From contig OZ007512.1 of assembly GCA_963931865.1 (NCBI GenBank), positions 9,991,160 through 10,055,159 on the forward strand: 64,000 nt of DNA, in the 5' to 3' direction. This document shows, piece by piece, positions 12,383-24,406 of this stretch (position 1 is the first letter of the stretch; the number at the start of each line of letters is the position of its first letter). Under the pieces are notes generated by a model. The model had not been told where the DNA came from and did no database searches. It saw only the letters and a list, made by a program, of their open reading frames with translations. The stretch comes from Axinella damicornis (taxonomy: Eukaryota > Porifera > Demospongiae > Axinellida > Axinellidae). Both the position numbers and the translations under genes were made by a program.

Positions 12383-12872
12383 CAGTGGCGTAGGAAGCAA
12401 ATTCAAAGTGGAGAGGCCATTCCTGCGCGAAGTAGTGAACAGAGGCGCGAAGCGCCGATCTGTCTTCCGCGTGAAGCGCGGAAAATTTTTTCTCTTTTTC
12501 TTTTAAGCGGCCAGGAGGCTCTGTATTGCACCTCAGCCGGCAAATAGAAAGTGGAGAAGCCATTAGCAGCATATGGAAGTAGCTACCAACGTGTGTGCAA
12601 AGCACACACTTACTAGGGGGGTCTGGGGGCATGCCCCCCAGAAAATTTTGGCTTACTTCAGGATCCTGACATGTACAGTGACAGCTGCTGAGCTAACACC
12701 TCAAAGGATACACGTGCGCACGCATCTAGAGCGCCTAGCGTATGCGTAATCCGTGCATATTATTGAAGTAGGTGCGGTATCTGCCGTTGCGTATGTTGTA
12801 AAGTTTATTTTGGGGGGCCGAAAAAGTGCAGCGGCCATGGCCGCTCAGGCCGCTGTGCTTCCTACGCCACTG
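12383..12872. mobile_element. 490 bp MITE with 17 bp perfect terminal inverted repeats
   Basis: The ends are CAGTGGCGTAGGAAGCA and its exact reverse complement. GTGTC flanks both sides directly (12378-12382 and 12873-12877), reading as a 5 bp target-site duplication. No transposase is present. The CAGTGGCG start resembles hAT-type ends, but hAT usually makes 8 bp duplications, so the superfamily is open. Confidence 0.85.
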
Positions 12873-13286
12873 GTGTCTAAGGTCTACATGCCTTAGTTAT
12901 CCAAGGATCAACTCCCATTCCAACCATTCCCCTCTGGGCTTGTACCATTCCCCTCTGGGCTTGTGCCATTCCCTTCTGGGCTTGTTCTGAGTTTGAGGCT
13001 TCGTCAGACCTCTGCACAGAGAGCTTCCCAGCATCGGACAGCTATGGGGAAGTAACTAATGACAAAAATATTCCCTACCTGTGCTTACCTGGTTATAACA
13101 GGCCTCCGCCATCACTGTTCACCTAGGCAGGCTAGATGAACAACAACTCTTTTAATTATAAGCCCGATAAGGCTTGTAGCATTGCTGTTCCTGAGTACGG
13201 AGAATCGGGAGCGCTTTCCAAGGGTTTAATGTACATAGCAAAGTCCAACAAGCATTCAATGTGTTAGACCTTCGAGAATACCTTAA

Positions 13287-14262
13287 GGTAGTAAACATGG
13301 GTACCGCGATCTCCGAAACCAAGTTGATGGATAAATGGGCAGCATCAAAGCGTACACAAGTTTCAGCAATACTTTGCATCAAACTGCTCCCTCTGCTTGA
13401 AAATGCCCTAAAACTCAATTTTAAGGCCCTCTACGAAACTGAAAATTTGGACCCTCTCCAAGGCCCCACCCACACTCTGACCCCATCATCAATACACACA
13501 CAAAACAGGCCCCAAAACTACGGATGGATTTACCACCTGCTCTCCTCACTTGCAGGCTACAGCCCAAAACTCACTGCCACCCTCAAAAACAGAGGTTTGG
13601 CTACCCTAGGCTTTCAAAAAAAATTCCACGCACACCAACTAAAACCGACTCAAGCCAAGGCCAGTTTCCAAAAGGTCAACCTACCCCCTGCAAAAATAGG
13701 GATGCTTTTCCACGTTCACCTCTCGGTTACCGAGTTTTGGCCACACATCTACTCCCTCTCACCAGCCCAGTCCAGCTACCAAACCAGCCAAATTCGCCCT
13801 AACACGAAAATGGGCGGGGCCTGTAATGCCGAAAGGTCAACTCTCTAGAGTACCTTGGCCAGGGAGCTGTCGGAGGCTGTTCACTTTCCAGGCTGTTCTT
13901 CGGCCACTTCAGCAGACCCACAAACATTCCTGCTCACTCCACCTAGCTATTCACACACAGATAGCCCATCGCCACATTCAATCAGCTAGAATAGCTTCTT
14001 ATTTAAAAAAAAAAAAAAAAAAAAAAAAAGAGTGTTCAAACAAATCTTCAAAGTACCGCACGGCCACATCAGAGTACCGATTTGAAACTCGAAAGGGCCG
14101 CTAGCCGCATCAAAGAGAGAAGCCCCCCTTGTTTATTCCGGTTGCCGCCATGGGAAAACGTAAACAGATGAATAACTCTAAATAACCGTATGCAAGTGAC
14201 GTCATCTCATTAATTATTCATGAGCAAAATTGCGCGATTTCGCCGATGCCGTGCTTCCTACC
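13287..14262. mobile_element. TTAA element, array copy 1
   Basis: 976 bp bounded by TTAA at 13283-13286 and 14263-14266. The left end is GGTAGTAAACATGGGTACCG, and the right end inverts to GGTAGGAAGCACGGCATCGG, an imperfect terminal inverted repeat. It has an A-run of about 24 bases near 14005. Copy 1 reads AATTTTAAGG where most copies have AATTTTTAGG, so a frame of about 195 codons (13261-13848) stays open. The product is not recognised. Confidence 0.85.
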
Positions 14263-14266
14263 TTAA

Positions 14267-15242
14267 GGTAGTAAACATGTGTACCGCGATCTCCGAAACC
14301 AAGTTGATGGATAAATGGGCAGCATCAAAGCGTACACAAGTTTCAGCAATACTTTGCATCAAACTGCTCCCTCTGCTTGAAAATGCCCTAAAACTCAATT
14401 TTTAGGCCCTCTACGAAACTGAAAATTTGGACCCTCTCCAAGGCCCCACCCACACTCTGACCCCATCATCAATACACACACAAAACAGGCCCCAAAACTA
14501 CGGATGGATTTACCACCTGCTCTCCTCACTTGCAGGCTACAGCCCAAAACTCACTGCCACCCTCAAAAACAGAGGTTTGGCTACCCTAGGCTTTCAAAAA
14601 AAATTCCACGCACACCAACTAAAACCGACTCAAGCCAAGGCCAGTTTCCAAAAGGTCAACCTACCCCCTGCAAAAATAGGGATGCTTTTCCACGTTCACC
14701 TCTCGGTTACCGAGTTTTGGCCACACATCTACTCCCTCTCACCAGCCCAGTCCAGCTACCAAACCAGCCAAATTCGCCCTAACACGAAAATGGGCGGGGC
14801 CTGTAATGCCGAAAGGTCAACTCTCTAGAGTACCTTGGCCAGGGAGCTGTCGGAGGCTGTTCACTTTCCAGGCTGTTCTTCGGCCACTTCAGCAGACCCA
14901 CAAACATTCCTGCTCACTCCACCTAGCTATTCACACACAGATAGCCCATCGCCACATTCAATCAGCTAGAATAGCTTCTTACTTAAAAAAAAAAAAAAAA
15001 AAAAAAAAAGAGTGTTCAAACAAATCTTCAAAGTACCGCACAGCCACATCAGAGTACCGATTTGAAACTCGAAAGGGCCGCTAGCCGCATCAAAGAAAGA
15101 AGCCCCCCTTGTTTATTCCGGTTGCCGCCATGGGAAAACGTAAACAGATGAATAACTCTAAATAACCGTATGCAAGTGACGTCATCTCATTAATTATTCA
15201 TGAGCAAAATTGCGCGATTTCGCCGATGCCGTGCTTCCTACC
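14267..15242. mobile_element. TTAA element, array copy 2
   Basis: 976 bp, nearly identical to copy 1, sharing the TTAA at 14263-14266 with it. It has the B-type markers CACAGCCACATC and CAAAGAAAGAAG and is followed by TTAA and a spacer. The internal frame is interrupted by TAG near 14403. Confidence 0.85.
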
Positions 15243-15246
15243 TTAA

Positions 15247-15989
15247 CCCAAACCCCTAACTAAAACTCATGAATATTCCAGCTTACTAGCCTTCACTTCA
15301 ACCCAAACCACACTACATGGGAACTGAAAGCACATCACTAATGATATTCATGAGAGTCAACACAAGCCAAACTTCCCTCCAAACAGCAAACTAAAGGCAA
15401 TCTTGCTCACGATTGCTACACACGGCTACCTGAAAATGGCTCATTACTTATTCATGAAGCTGACAGACAAGCTGAATCTCAGCCAAAGCTGAAGGCTTTA
15501 ATGAGATTCATTGACGTCAATTTGGACAACAATGCCAGTCATGAGTCCCAATTTAGGGCTAATGATATTCATGATCCCTGGTTGTCAGGGTTAGGAGAGA
15601 GTGGAGTCTCAGGGTGAATTTACGAATAGTGCATCACACAACACACAATGCTTTCAACCCCATGCTACACCACCAAAGATCTGACAGGTGGTCACTAATG
15701 ATATTCATGAGCATCAACATAAGCCAACCCTCCCATCGGACAGCTGACTAAAGTCCAACAAGCTCACGAGCACAGCATGGAGCTATCTAATCCCAACTCA
15801 TTATTATTCATGAGCAGACAGAAAGACTGGGTTCTATCCCATGCCCACTGGGTTTTAATGAGATTCATAGGCACACCAAGGTTAGTGGGATCACCCTAAC
15901 CCGGATCAGGGTTAATGATATTCATAGGGCTAGGATCTACAGAGTTAGGCCAAACTCCAGTGTTAGGATTTGTCATTGCACTAGCCTAA
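15247..15989. repeat. Array spacer 1 (743 bp) with internal TAATGATATTCATGAG motifs
   Basis: A spacer between TTAA sites, repeated almost exactly at 18953 and 21680. It contains about nine copies of a motif like TAATGATATTCATGAG (variants TTAATGAGATTCAT and ATTATTATTCATGAG). It also splits into two related halves about 355 bp apart, which share CACTAATGATATTCATGAG followed by TCAACA and AAGCCAA. No coding sequence is present. Confidence 0.8.
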
Positions 15990-15993
15990 TTAA

Positions 15994-16968
15994 GGTAGGA
16001 AACATGGGTACCGCGATCTCCGAAACCAAGTTGATGGATAAATGGGCAGCATCAAAGCGTACACAAGTTTCAGCAATACTTTGCATCAAACTGCTCCCTC
16101 TGCTTGAAAATGCCCTAAAACTCAATTTTAAGGCCCTCTACGAAACTGAAAATTTGGACCCTCTCCAAGGCCCCACCCACACTCTGACCCCATTATCAAT
16201 ACACACACTAAACAGGCCAAAAAACTACGGATGGATTTACCACCTGCTCTCCTCACTTGCAGGCTACAGCCCAAAACTCACTGCCGCCCTCAAAAACAGA
16301 GGTTTGGCTACCCTAGGCTTTCAAAAAAAATTCCACGCACACCAGCTAAAACCGACTCAAGCCAAGGGCACTCTTCAAAAGGTCAACCTAACCCCTGCAA
16401 AACTAGGGATGCTTTTCCACGTTCACCTCTCGGTTACAGAGTTTTGGCCACACATCTACTCCCTCTCACCAGCCCAGTCCAGCTACCAAACCAGCCAAAT
16501 TCGCCCTAACACGAAAATGGGCGGGGCCTGTAATGCCGAAAGGTCAACTCTCTAGAGTACCTTGGCCAGGGAGCTGTCGGAGGCTGTTCACTTTCCAGGC
16601 TGTTCTTCGGCCACTTCAGCAGCCCAACAAACATTCTGCTCACTCGACCTAGCTATTCACACTCAGATATCCCCTCGCTACATTCAATAAGCCAGAATAG
16701 CTTCTTACGTAAAAAAAAAAAAAAAAAAAAAAAAAGAGTGTTCAAACAAATCTTCAAAGTACCGAACGGCCACATCAGAGTACCGATTTGAAACTAGAAA
16801 GGGCCGCTAGCCGCATCAAAGAGAGAAGCCCCCCTTGTTTATTCCGGTTGCCGCCATGGGAAAACGTAAACAGATGAATAACTCTATATAACCGTATGCG
16901 AGTGACGTCATCTCATTAATTATTCATGAGCAAAATTGCGCGATTTCGCCAATGCCGTGCTTCCTACC
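15994..16968. mobile_element. TTAA element, array copy 3 (most diverged)
   Basis: 975 bp flanked by TTAA at 15990-15993 and 16969-16972. It has the best-matched ends of the ten: left GGTAGGAAACATGG against right GGTAGGAAGCACGG after inversion. It differs from the other copies at many scattered sites, for example GGCACTCTTCAAAAGG and a longer open frame of 183 codons at 16004-16555. The equivalent site in the next two array periods is an empty single TTAA. Confidence 0.88.
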
Positions 16969-16992
16969 TTAAAGCCTTCAGATGGCCCTTAA

Positions 16993-17968
16993 GGTAGTAA
17001 ACATGGGTACCGCGATCTCCGAAACCAAGTTGATGGATAAATGGGCAGCATCAAAGCGTACACAAGTTTCAGCAATACTTTGCATCAAACTGCTCCCTCT
17101 GCTTGAAAATGCCCTAAAACTCAATTTTTAGGCCCTCTACGAAACTGAAAATTTGGACCCTCTCCAAGGCCCCACCCACACTCTGACCCCATCATCAATA
17201 CACACACAAAACAGGCCCCAAAACTACGGATGGATTTACCACCTGCTCTCCTCACTTGCAGGCTACAGTCCAAAACTCACTGCCACCCTCAAAAACAGAG
17301 GTTTGGCTACCCTAGGCTTTCAAAAAAAATTCCACGCACACCAACTAAAACCGACTCAAGCCAAGGCCAGTTTCCAAAAGGTCAACCTACCCCCTGCAAA
17401 AATAGGGATGCTTTTCCACGTTCACCTCTCGGTTACCGAGTTTTGGCCACACATCTACTCCCTCTCACCAGCCCAGTCCAGCTACCAAACCAGCCAAATT
17501 CGCCCTAACACGAAAATGGGCGGGGCCTGTAATGCCGAAAGGTCAACTCTCTAGAGTACCTTGGCCAGGGAGCTGTCGGAGGCTGTTCACTTTCCAGGCT
17601 GTTCTTCGGCCACTTCAGCAGACCCACAAACATTCCTGCTCACTCCACCTAGCTATTCACACACAGATAGCCCATCGCCACATTCAATCAGCTAGAATAG
17701 CTTCTTATTTAAAAAAAATAAATAAAATAAAAAAAGAGTGTTCAAACAAATCTTCAAAGTACCGCACGGCCACATCAGAGTACCGATTTGAAACTCGAAA
17801 GGGCCGCTAGCCGCATCAAAGAGAGAAGCCCCCCTTGTTTATTCCGGTTGCCGCCATGGGAAAACGTAAACAGATGAATAACTCTAAATAACCGTATGCA
17901 AGTGACGTCATCTCATTAATTATTCATGAGCAAAATTGCGCGATTTCGCCGATGCCGTGCTTCCTACC
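16993..17968. mobile_element. TTAA element, array copy 4
   Basis: 976 bp, A-type. It is preceded by a 16 bp linker AGCCTTCAGATGGCCC (16973-16988) between two TTAA sites and carries GGCTACAGTCC. Its A-run is broken by T bases near 17710-17735. Confidence 0.85.
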
Positions 17969-17972
17969 TTAA

Positions 17973-18948
17973 GGTAGTAAACATGTGTACCGCGATCTCC
18001 GAAACCAAGTTGATGGATAAATGGGCAGCATCAAAGCGTACACAAGTTTCAGCAATACTTTGCATCAAACTGCTCCCTCTGCTTGAAAATGCCCTAAAAC
18101 TCAATTTTTAGGCCCTCTACGAAACTGAAAATTTGGACCCTCTCCAAGGCCCCACCCACACTCTGACCCCATCATCAATACACACACAAAACAGGCCCCA
18201 AAACTACGGATGGATTTACCACCTGCTCTCCTCACTTGCAGGCTACAGCCCAAAACTCACTGCCACCCTCAAAAACAGAGGTTTGGCTACCCTAGGCTTT
18301 CAAAAAAAATTCCACGCACACCAACTAAAACCGACTCAAGCCAAGGCCAGTTTCCAAAAGGTCAACCTACCCCCTGCAAAAATAGGGATGCTTTTCCACG
18401 TTCACCTCTCGGTTACCGAGTTTTGGCCACACATCTACTCCCTCTCACCAGCCCAGTCCAGCTACCAAACCAGCCAAATTCGCCCTAACACGAAAATGGG
18501 CGGGGCCTGTAATGCCGAAAGGTCAACTCTCTAGAGTACCTTGGCCAGGGAGCTGTCGGAGGCTGTTCACTTTCCAGGCTGTTCTTCGGCCACTTCAGCA
18601 GACCCACAAACATTCCTGCTCACTCCACCTAGCTATTCACACACAGATAGCCCATCGCCACATTCAATCAGCTAGAATAGCTTCTTACTTAAAAAAAAAA
18701 AAAAGAAAAAAAAAAGAGTGTTCAAACAAATCTTCAAAGTACCGCACAGCCACATCAGAGTACCGATTTGAAACTCGAAAGGGCCGCTAGCCGCATCAAA
18801 GAAAGAAGCCCCCCTTGTTTATTCCGGTTGCCGCCATGGGAAAACGTAAACAGATGAATAACTCTAAATAACCGTATGCAAGTGACGTCATCTCATTAAT
18901 TATTCATGAGCAAAATTGCGCGATTTCGCCGATGCCGTGCTTCCTACC
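17973..18948. mobile_element. TTAA element, array copy 5
   Basis: 976 bp, B-type (CACAGCCACATC, CAAAGAAAGAAG), with one G in the A-run near 18705. It is followed directly by TTAA and spacer 2. Confidence 0.85.
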
Positions 18949-18952
18949 TTAA

Positions 18953-19695
18953 CCCAAACCCCTAACTAAAACTCATGAATATTCCAGCTTACTAGCCTTC
19001 ACTTCAACCCAAACCACACTACATGGGAACTGAAAGCACATCACTAATGATATTCATGAGAGTCAACACAAGCCAAACTTCCCTCCAAACAGCAAACTAA
19101 AGGCAATCTTGCTCACGATTGCTACACACGGCTACCTGAAAATGGCTCATTACTTATTCATGAAGCTGACAGACAAGCTGAATCTCAGCCAAAGCTGAAG
19201 GCTTTAATGAGATTCATTGACGTCAATTTGGACAACAATGCCAGTCATGAGTCCCAATTTAGGGCTAATGATATTCATGATCCCTGGTTGTCAGGGTTAG
19301 GAGAGAGTGGAGTCTCAGGGTGAATTTACGAATAGTGCATCACACAACACACAATGCTTTCAACCCCATGCTACACCACCAAAGATCTGACAGGTGGTCA
19401 CTAATGATATTCATGAGCATCAACATAAGCCAACCCTCCCATCGGACAGCTGACTAAAGTCCAACAAGCTCACGAGCACAGCATGGAGCTATCTAATCCC
19501 AACTCATTATTATTCATGAGCAGACAGAAAGACTGGGTTCTATCCCATGCCCACTGGGTTTTAATGAGATTCATAGGCACACCAAGGTTAGTGGGATCAC
19601 CCTAACCCGGATCAGGGTTAATGATATTCATAGGGCTAGGATCTACAGAGTTAGGCCAAACTCCAGTGTTAGGATTTGTCATTGCACTAGCCTAA
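18953..19695. repeat. Array spacer 2 (743 bp)
   Basis: Near-identical copy of spacer 1. It ends in a single TTAA at 19696-19699 and the 16 bp linker at 19700-19715. Confidence 0.85.
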
Positions 19696-19719
19696 TTAAA
19701 GCCTTCAGATGGCCCTTAA

Positions 19720-20695
19720 GGTAGTAAACATGGGTACCGCGATCTCCGAAACCAAGTTGATGGATAAATGGGCAGCATCAAAGCGTACACAAGTTTCAGC
19801 AATACTTTGCATCAAACTGCTCCCTCTGCTTGAAAATGCCCTAAAACTCAATTTTTAGGCCCTCTACGAAACTGAAAATTTGGACCCTCTCCAAGGCCCC
19901 ACCCACACTCTGACCCCATCATCAATACACACACAAAACAGGCCCCAAAACTACGGATGGATTTACCACCTGCTCTCCTCACTTGCAGGCTACAGTCCAA
20001 AACTCACTGCCACCCTCAAAAACAGAGGTTTGGCTACCCTAGGCTTTCAAAAAAAATTCCACGCACACCAACTAAAACCGACTCAAGCCAAGGCCAGTTT
20101 CCAAAAGGTCAACCTACCCCCTGCAAAAATAGGGATGCTTTTCCACGTTCACCTCTCGGTTACCGAGTTTTGGCCACACATCTACTCCCTCTCACCAGCC
20201 CAGTCCAGCTACCAAACCAGCCAAATTCGCCCTAACACGAAAATGGGCGGGGCCTGTAATGCCGAAAGGTCAACTCTCTAGAGTACCTTGGCCAGGGAGC
20301 TGTCGGAGGCTGTTCACTTTCCAGGCTGTTCTTCGGCCACTTCAGCAGACCCACAAACATTCCTGCTCACTCCACCTAGCTATTCACACACAGATAGCCC
20401 ATCGCCACATTCAATCAGCTAGAATAGCTTCTTATTTAAAAATAAAAAATAAAATAAAAAAAGAGTGTTCAAACAAATCTTCAAAGTACCGCACGGCCAC
20501 ATCAGAGTACCGATTTGAAACTCGAAAGGGCCGCTAGCCGCATCAAAGAGAGAAGCCCCCCTTGTTTATTCCGGTTGCCGCCATGGGAAAACGTAAACAG
20601 ATGAATAACTCTAAATAACCGTATGCAAGTGACGTCATCTCATTAATTATTCATGAGCAAAATTGCGCGATTTCGCCGATGCCGTGCTTCCTACC
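19720..20695. mobile_element. TTAA element, array copy 6
   Basis: 976 bp, A-type, starting exactly 2727 bp after copy 4. The A-run is interrupted by T bases near 20440. Confidence 0.85.
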
Positions 20696-20699
20696 TTAA

Positions 20700-21675
20700 G
20701 GTAGTAAACATGTGTACCGCGATCTCCGAAACCAAGTTGATGGATAAATGGGCAGCATCAAAGCGTACACAAGTTTCAGCAATACTTTGCATCAAACTGC
20801 TCCCTCTGCTTGAAAATGCCCTAAAACTCAATTTTTAGGCCCTCTACGAAACTGAAAATTTGGACCCTCTCCAAGGCCCCACCCACACTCTGACCCCATC
20901 ATCAATACACACACAAAACAGGCCCCAAAACTACGGATGGATTTACCACCTGCTCTCCTCACTTGCAGGCTACAGCCCAAAACTCACTGCCACCCTCAAA
21001 AACAGAGGTTTGGCTACCCTAGGCTTTCAAAAAAAATTCCACGCACACCAACTAAAACCGACTCAAGCCAAGGCCAGTTTCCAAAAGGTCAACCTACCCC
21101 CTGCAAAAATAGGGATGCTTTTCCACGTTCACCTCTCGGTTACCGAGTTTTGGCCACACATCTACTCCCTCTCACCAGCCCAGTCCAGCTACCAAACCAG
21201 CCAAATTCGCCCTAACACGAAAATGGGCGGGGCCTGTAATGCCGAAAGGTCAACTCTCTAGAGTACCTTGGCCAGGGAGCTGTCGGAGGCTGTTCACTTT
21301 CCAGGCTGTTCTTCGGCCACTTCAGCAGACCCACAAACATTCCTGCTCACTCCACCTAGCTATTCACACACAGATAGCCCATCGCCACATTCAATCAGCT
21401 AGAATAGCTTCTTACTTAAAAAAAAAAAAAAGAAAAAAAAAAGAGTGTTCAAACAAATCTTCAAAGTACCGCACAGCCACATCAGAGTACCGATTTGAAA
21501 CTCGAAAGGGCCGCTAGCCGCATCAAAGAAAGAAGCCCCCCTTGTTTATTCCGGTTGCCGCCATGGGAAAACGTAAACAGATGAATAACTCTAAATAACC
21601 GTATGCAAGTGACGTCATCTCATTAATTATTCATGAGCAAAATTGCGCGATTTCGCCGATGCCGTGCTTCCTACC
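20700..21675. mobile_element. TTAA element, array copy 7
   Basis: 976 bp, B-type, with the same G in the A-run as copy 5. It is followed by spacer 3. Confidence 0.85.
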
Positions 21676-21679
21676 TTAA

Positions 21680-22422
21680 CCCAAACCCCTAACTAAAACT
21701 CATGAATATTCCAGCTTACTAGCCTTCACTTCAACCCAAACCACACTACATGGGAACTGAAAGCACATCACTAATGATATTCATGAGAGTCAACACAAGC
21801 CAAACTTCCCTCCAAACAGCAAACTAAAGGCAATCTTGCTCACGATTGCTACACACGGCTACCTGAAAATGGCTCATTACTTATTCATGAAGCTGACAGA
21901 CAAGCTGAATCTCAGCCAAAGCTGAAGGCTTTAATGAGATTCATTGACGTCAATTTGGACAACAATGCCAGTCATGAGTCCCAATTTAGGGCTAATGATA
22001 TTCATGATCCCTGGTTGTCAGGGTTAGGAGAGAGTGGAGTCTCAGGGTGAATTTACGAATAGTGCATCACACAACACACAATGCTTTCAACCCCATGCTA
22101 CACCACCAAAGATCTGACAGGTGGTCACTAATGATATTCATGAGCATCAACATAAGCCAACCCTCCCATCGGACAGCTGACTAAAGTCCAACAAGCTCAC
22201 GAGCACAGCATGGAGCTATCTAATCCCAACTCATTATTATTCATGAGCAGACAGAAAGACTGGGTTCTATCCCATGCCCACTGGGTTTTAATGAGATTCA
22301 TAGGCACACCAAGGTTAGTGGGATCACCCTAACCCGGATCAGGGTTAATGATATTCATAGGGCTAGGATCTACAGAGTTAGGCCAAACTCCAGTGTTAGG
22401 ATTTGTCATTGCACTAGCCTAA
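21680..22422. repeat. Array spacer 3 (743 bp)
   Basis: Third copy of the spacer. It ends at TTAA 22423-22426, followed by the 16 bp linker at 22427-22442. Confidence 0.85.
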
Positions 22423-22446
22423 TTAAAGCCTTCAGATGGCCCTTAA

Positions 22447-23422
22447 GGTAGTAAACATGGGTACCGCGATCTCCGAAACCAAGTTGATGGATAAATGGGC
22501 AGCATCAAAGCGTACACAAGTTTCAGCAATACTTTGCATCAAACTGCTCCCTCTGCTTGAAAATGCCCTAAAACTCAATTTTTAGGCCCTCTACGAAACT
22601 GAAAATTTGGACCCTCTCCAAGGCCCCACCCACACTCTGACCCCATCATCAATACACACACAAAACAGGCCCCAAAACTACGGATGGATTTACCACCTGC
22701 TCTCCTCACTTGCAGGCTACAGTCCAAAACTCACTGCCACCCTCAAAAACAGAGGTTTGGCTACCCTAGGCTTTCAAAAAAAATTCCACGCACACCAACT
22801 AAAACCGACTCAAGCCAAGGCCAGTTTCCAAAAGGTCAACCTACCCCCTGCAAAAATAGGGATGCTTTTCCACGTTCACCTCTCGGTTACCGAGTTTTGG
22901 CCACACATCTACTCCCTCTCACCAGCCCAGTCCAGCTACCAAACCAGCCAAATTCGCCCTAACACGAAAATGGGCGGGGCCTGTAATGCCGAAAGGTCAA
23001 CTCTCTAGAGTACCTTGGCCAGGGAGCTGTCGGAGGCTGTTCACTTTCCAGGCTGTTCTTCGGCCACTTCAGCAGACCCACAAACATTCCTGCTCACTCC
23101 ACCTAGCTATTCACACACAGATAGCCCATCGCCACATTCAATCAGCTAGAATAGCTTCTTATTTAAAAATAAAAAAAAAATAAAAAAAAGAGTGTTCAAA
23201 CAAATCTTCAAAGTACCGCACGGCCACATCAGAGTACCGATTTGAAACTCGAAAGGGCCGCTAGCCGCATCAAAGAGAGAAGCCCCCCTTGTTTATTCCG
23301 GTTGCCGCCATGGGAAAACGTAAACAGATGAATAACTCTAAATAACCGTATGCAAGTGACGTCATCTCATTAATTATTCATGAGCAAAATTGCGCGATTT
23401 CGCCGATGCCGTGCTTCCTACC
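22447..23422. mobile_element. TTAA element, array copy 8
   Basis: 976 bp, A-type, 2727 bp after copy 6. It has its own A-run variant near 23163-23189. Confidence 0.85.
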
Positions 23423-23426
23423 TTAA

Positions 23427-24402
23427 GGTAGTAAACATGTGTACCGCGATCTCCGAAACCAAGTTGATGGATAAATGGGCAGCATCAAAGCGTACACAAG
23501 TTTCAGCAATACTTTGCATCAAACTGCTCCCTCTGCTTGAAAATGCCCTAAAACTCAATTTTTAGGCCCTCTACGAAACTGAAAATTTGGACCCTCTCCA
23601 AGGCCCCACCCACACTCTGACCCCATCATCAATACACACACAAAACAGGCCCCAAAACTACGGATGGATTTACCACCTGCTCTCCTCACTTGCAGGCTAC
23701 AGCCCAAAACTCACTGCCACCCTCAAAAACAGAGGTTTGGCTACCCTAGGCTTTCAAAAAAAATTCCACGCACACCAACTAAAACCGACTCAAGCCAAGG
23801 CCAGTTTCCAAAAGGTCAACCTACCCCCTGCAAAAATAGGGATGCTTTTCCACGTTCACCTCTCGGTTACCGAGTTTTGGCCACACATCTACTCCCTCTC
23901 ACCAGCCCAGTCCAGCTACCAAACCAGCCAAATTCGCCCTAACACGAAAATGGGCGGGGCCTGTAATGCCGAAAGGTCAACTCTCTAGAGTACCTTGGCC
24001 AGGGAGCTGTCGGAGGCTGTTCACTTTCCAGGCTGTTCTTCGGCCACTTCAGCAGACCCACAAACATTCCTGCTCACTCCACCTAGCTATTCACACACAG
24101 ATAGCCCATCGCCACATTCAATCAGCTAGAATAGCTTCTTATTTAAAAATAAAAAATAAAATAAAAAAAGAGTGTTCAAACAAATCTTCAAAGTACCGCA
24201 CGGCCACATCAGAGTACCGATTTGAAACTCGAAAGGGCCGCTAGCCGCATCAAAGAGAGAAGCCCCCCTTGTTTATTCCGGTTGCCGCCATGGGAAAACG
24301 TAAACAGATGAATAACTCTAAATAACCGTATGCAAGTGACGTCATCTCATTAATTATTCATGAGCAAAATTGCGCGATTTCGCCGATGCCGTGCTTCCTA
24401 CC
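23427..24402. mobile_element. TTAA element, array copy 9
   Basis: 976 bp. It has the A-run of copy 6 but GGCTACAGCCC as in the non-A copies, a mosaic that suggests gene conversion or unequal exchange inside the array. Confidence 0.85.
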
Positions 24403-24406
24403 TTAA

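Larger units (their letters stand above)
10083..13282 (+). other. Left part of intron 2, repeat-rich
   Basis: No conserved gene is visible. It holds hAT-like terminal motifs (GGGGCGGATCCA near 10170, GGGGCGGATACAGGA near 10627, a related one near 11315), a 32-base poly-G run at 11343-11374, a tandem duplication at 11627-12210 and a complete short inverted-repeat transposon at 12383-12872. Confidence 0.5.
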
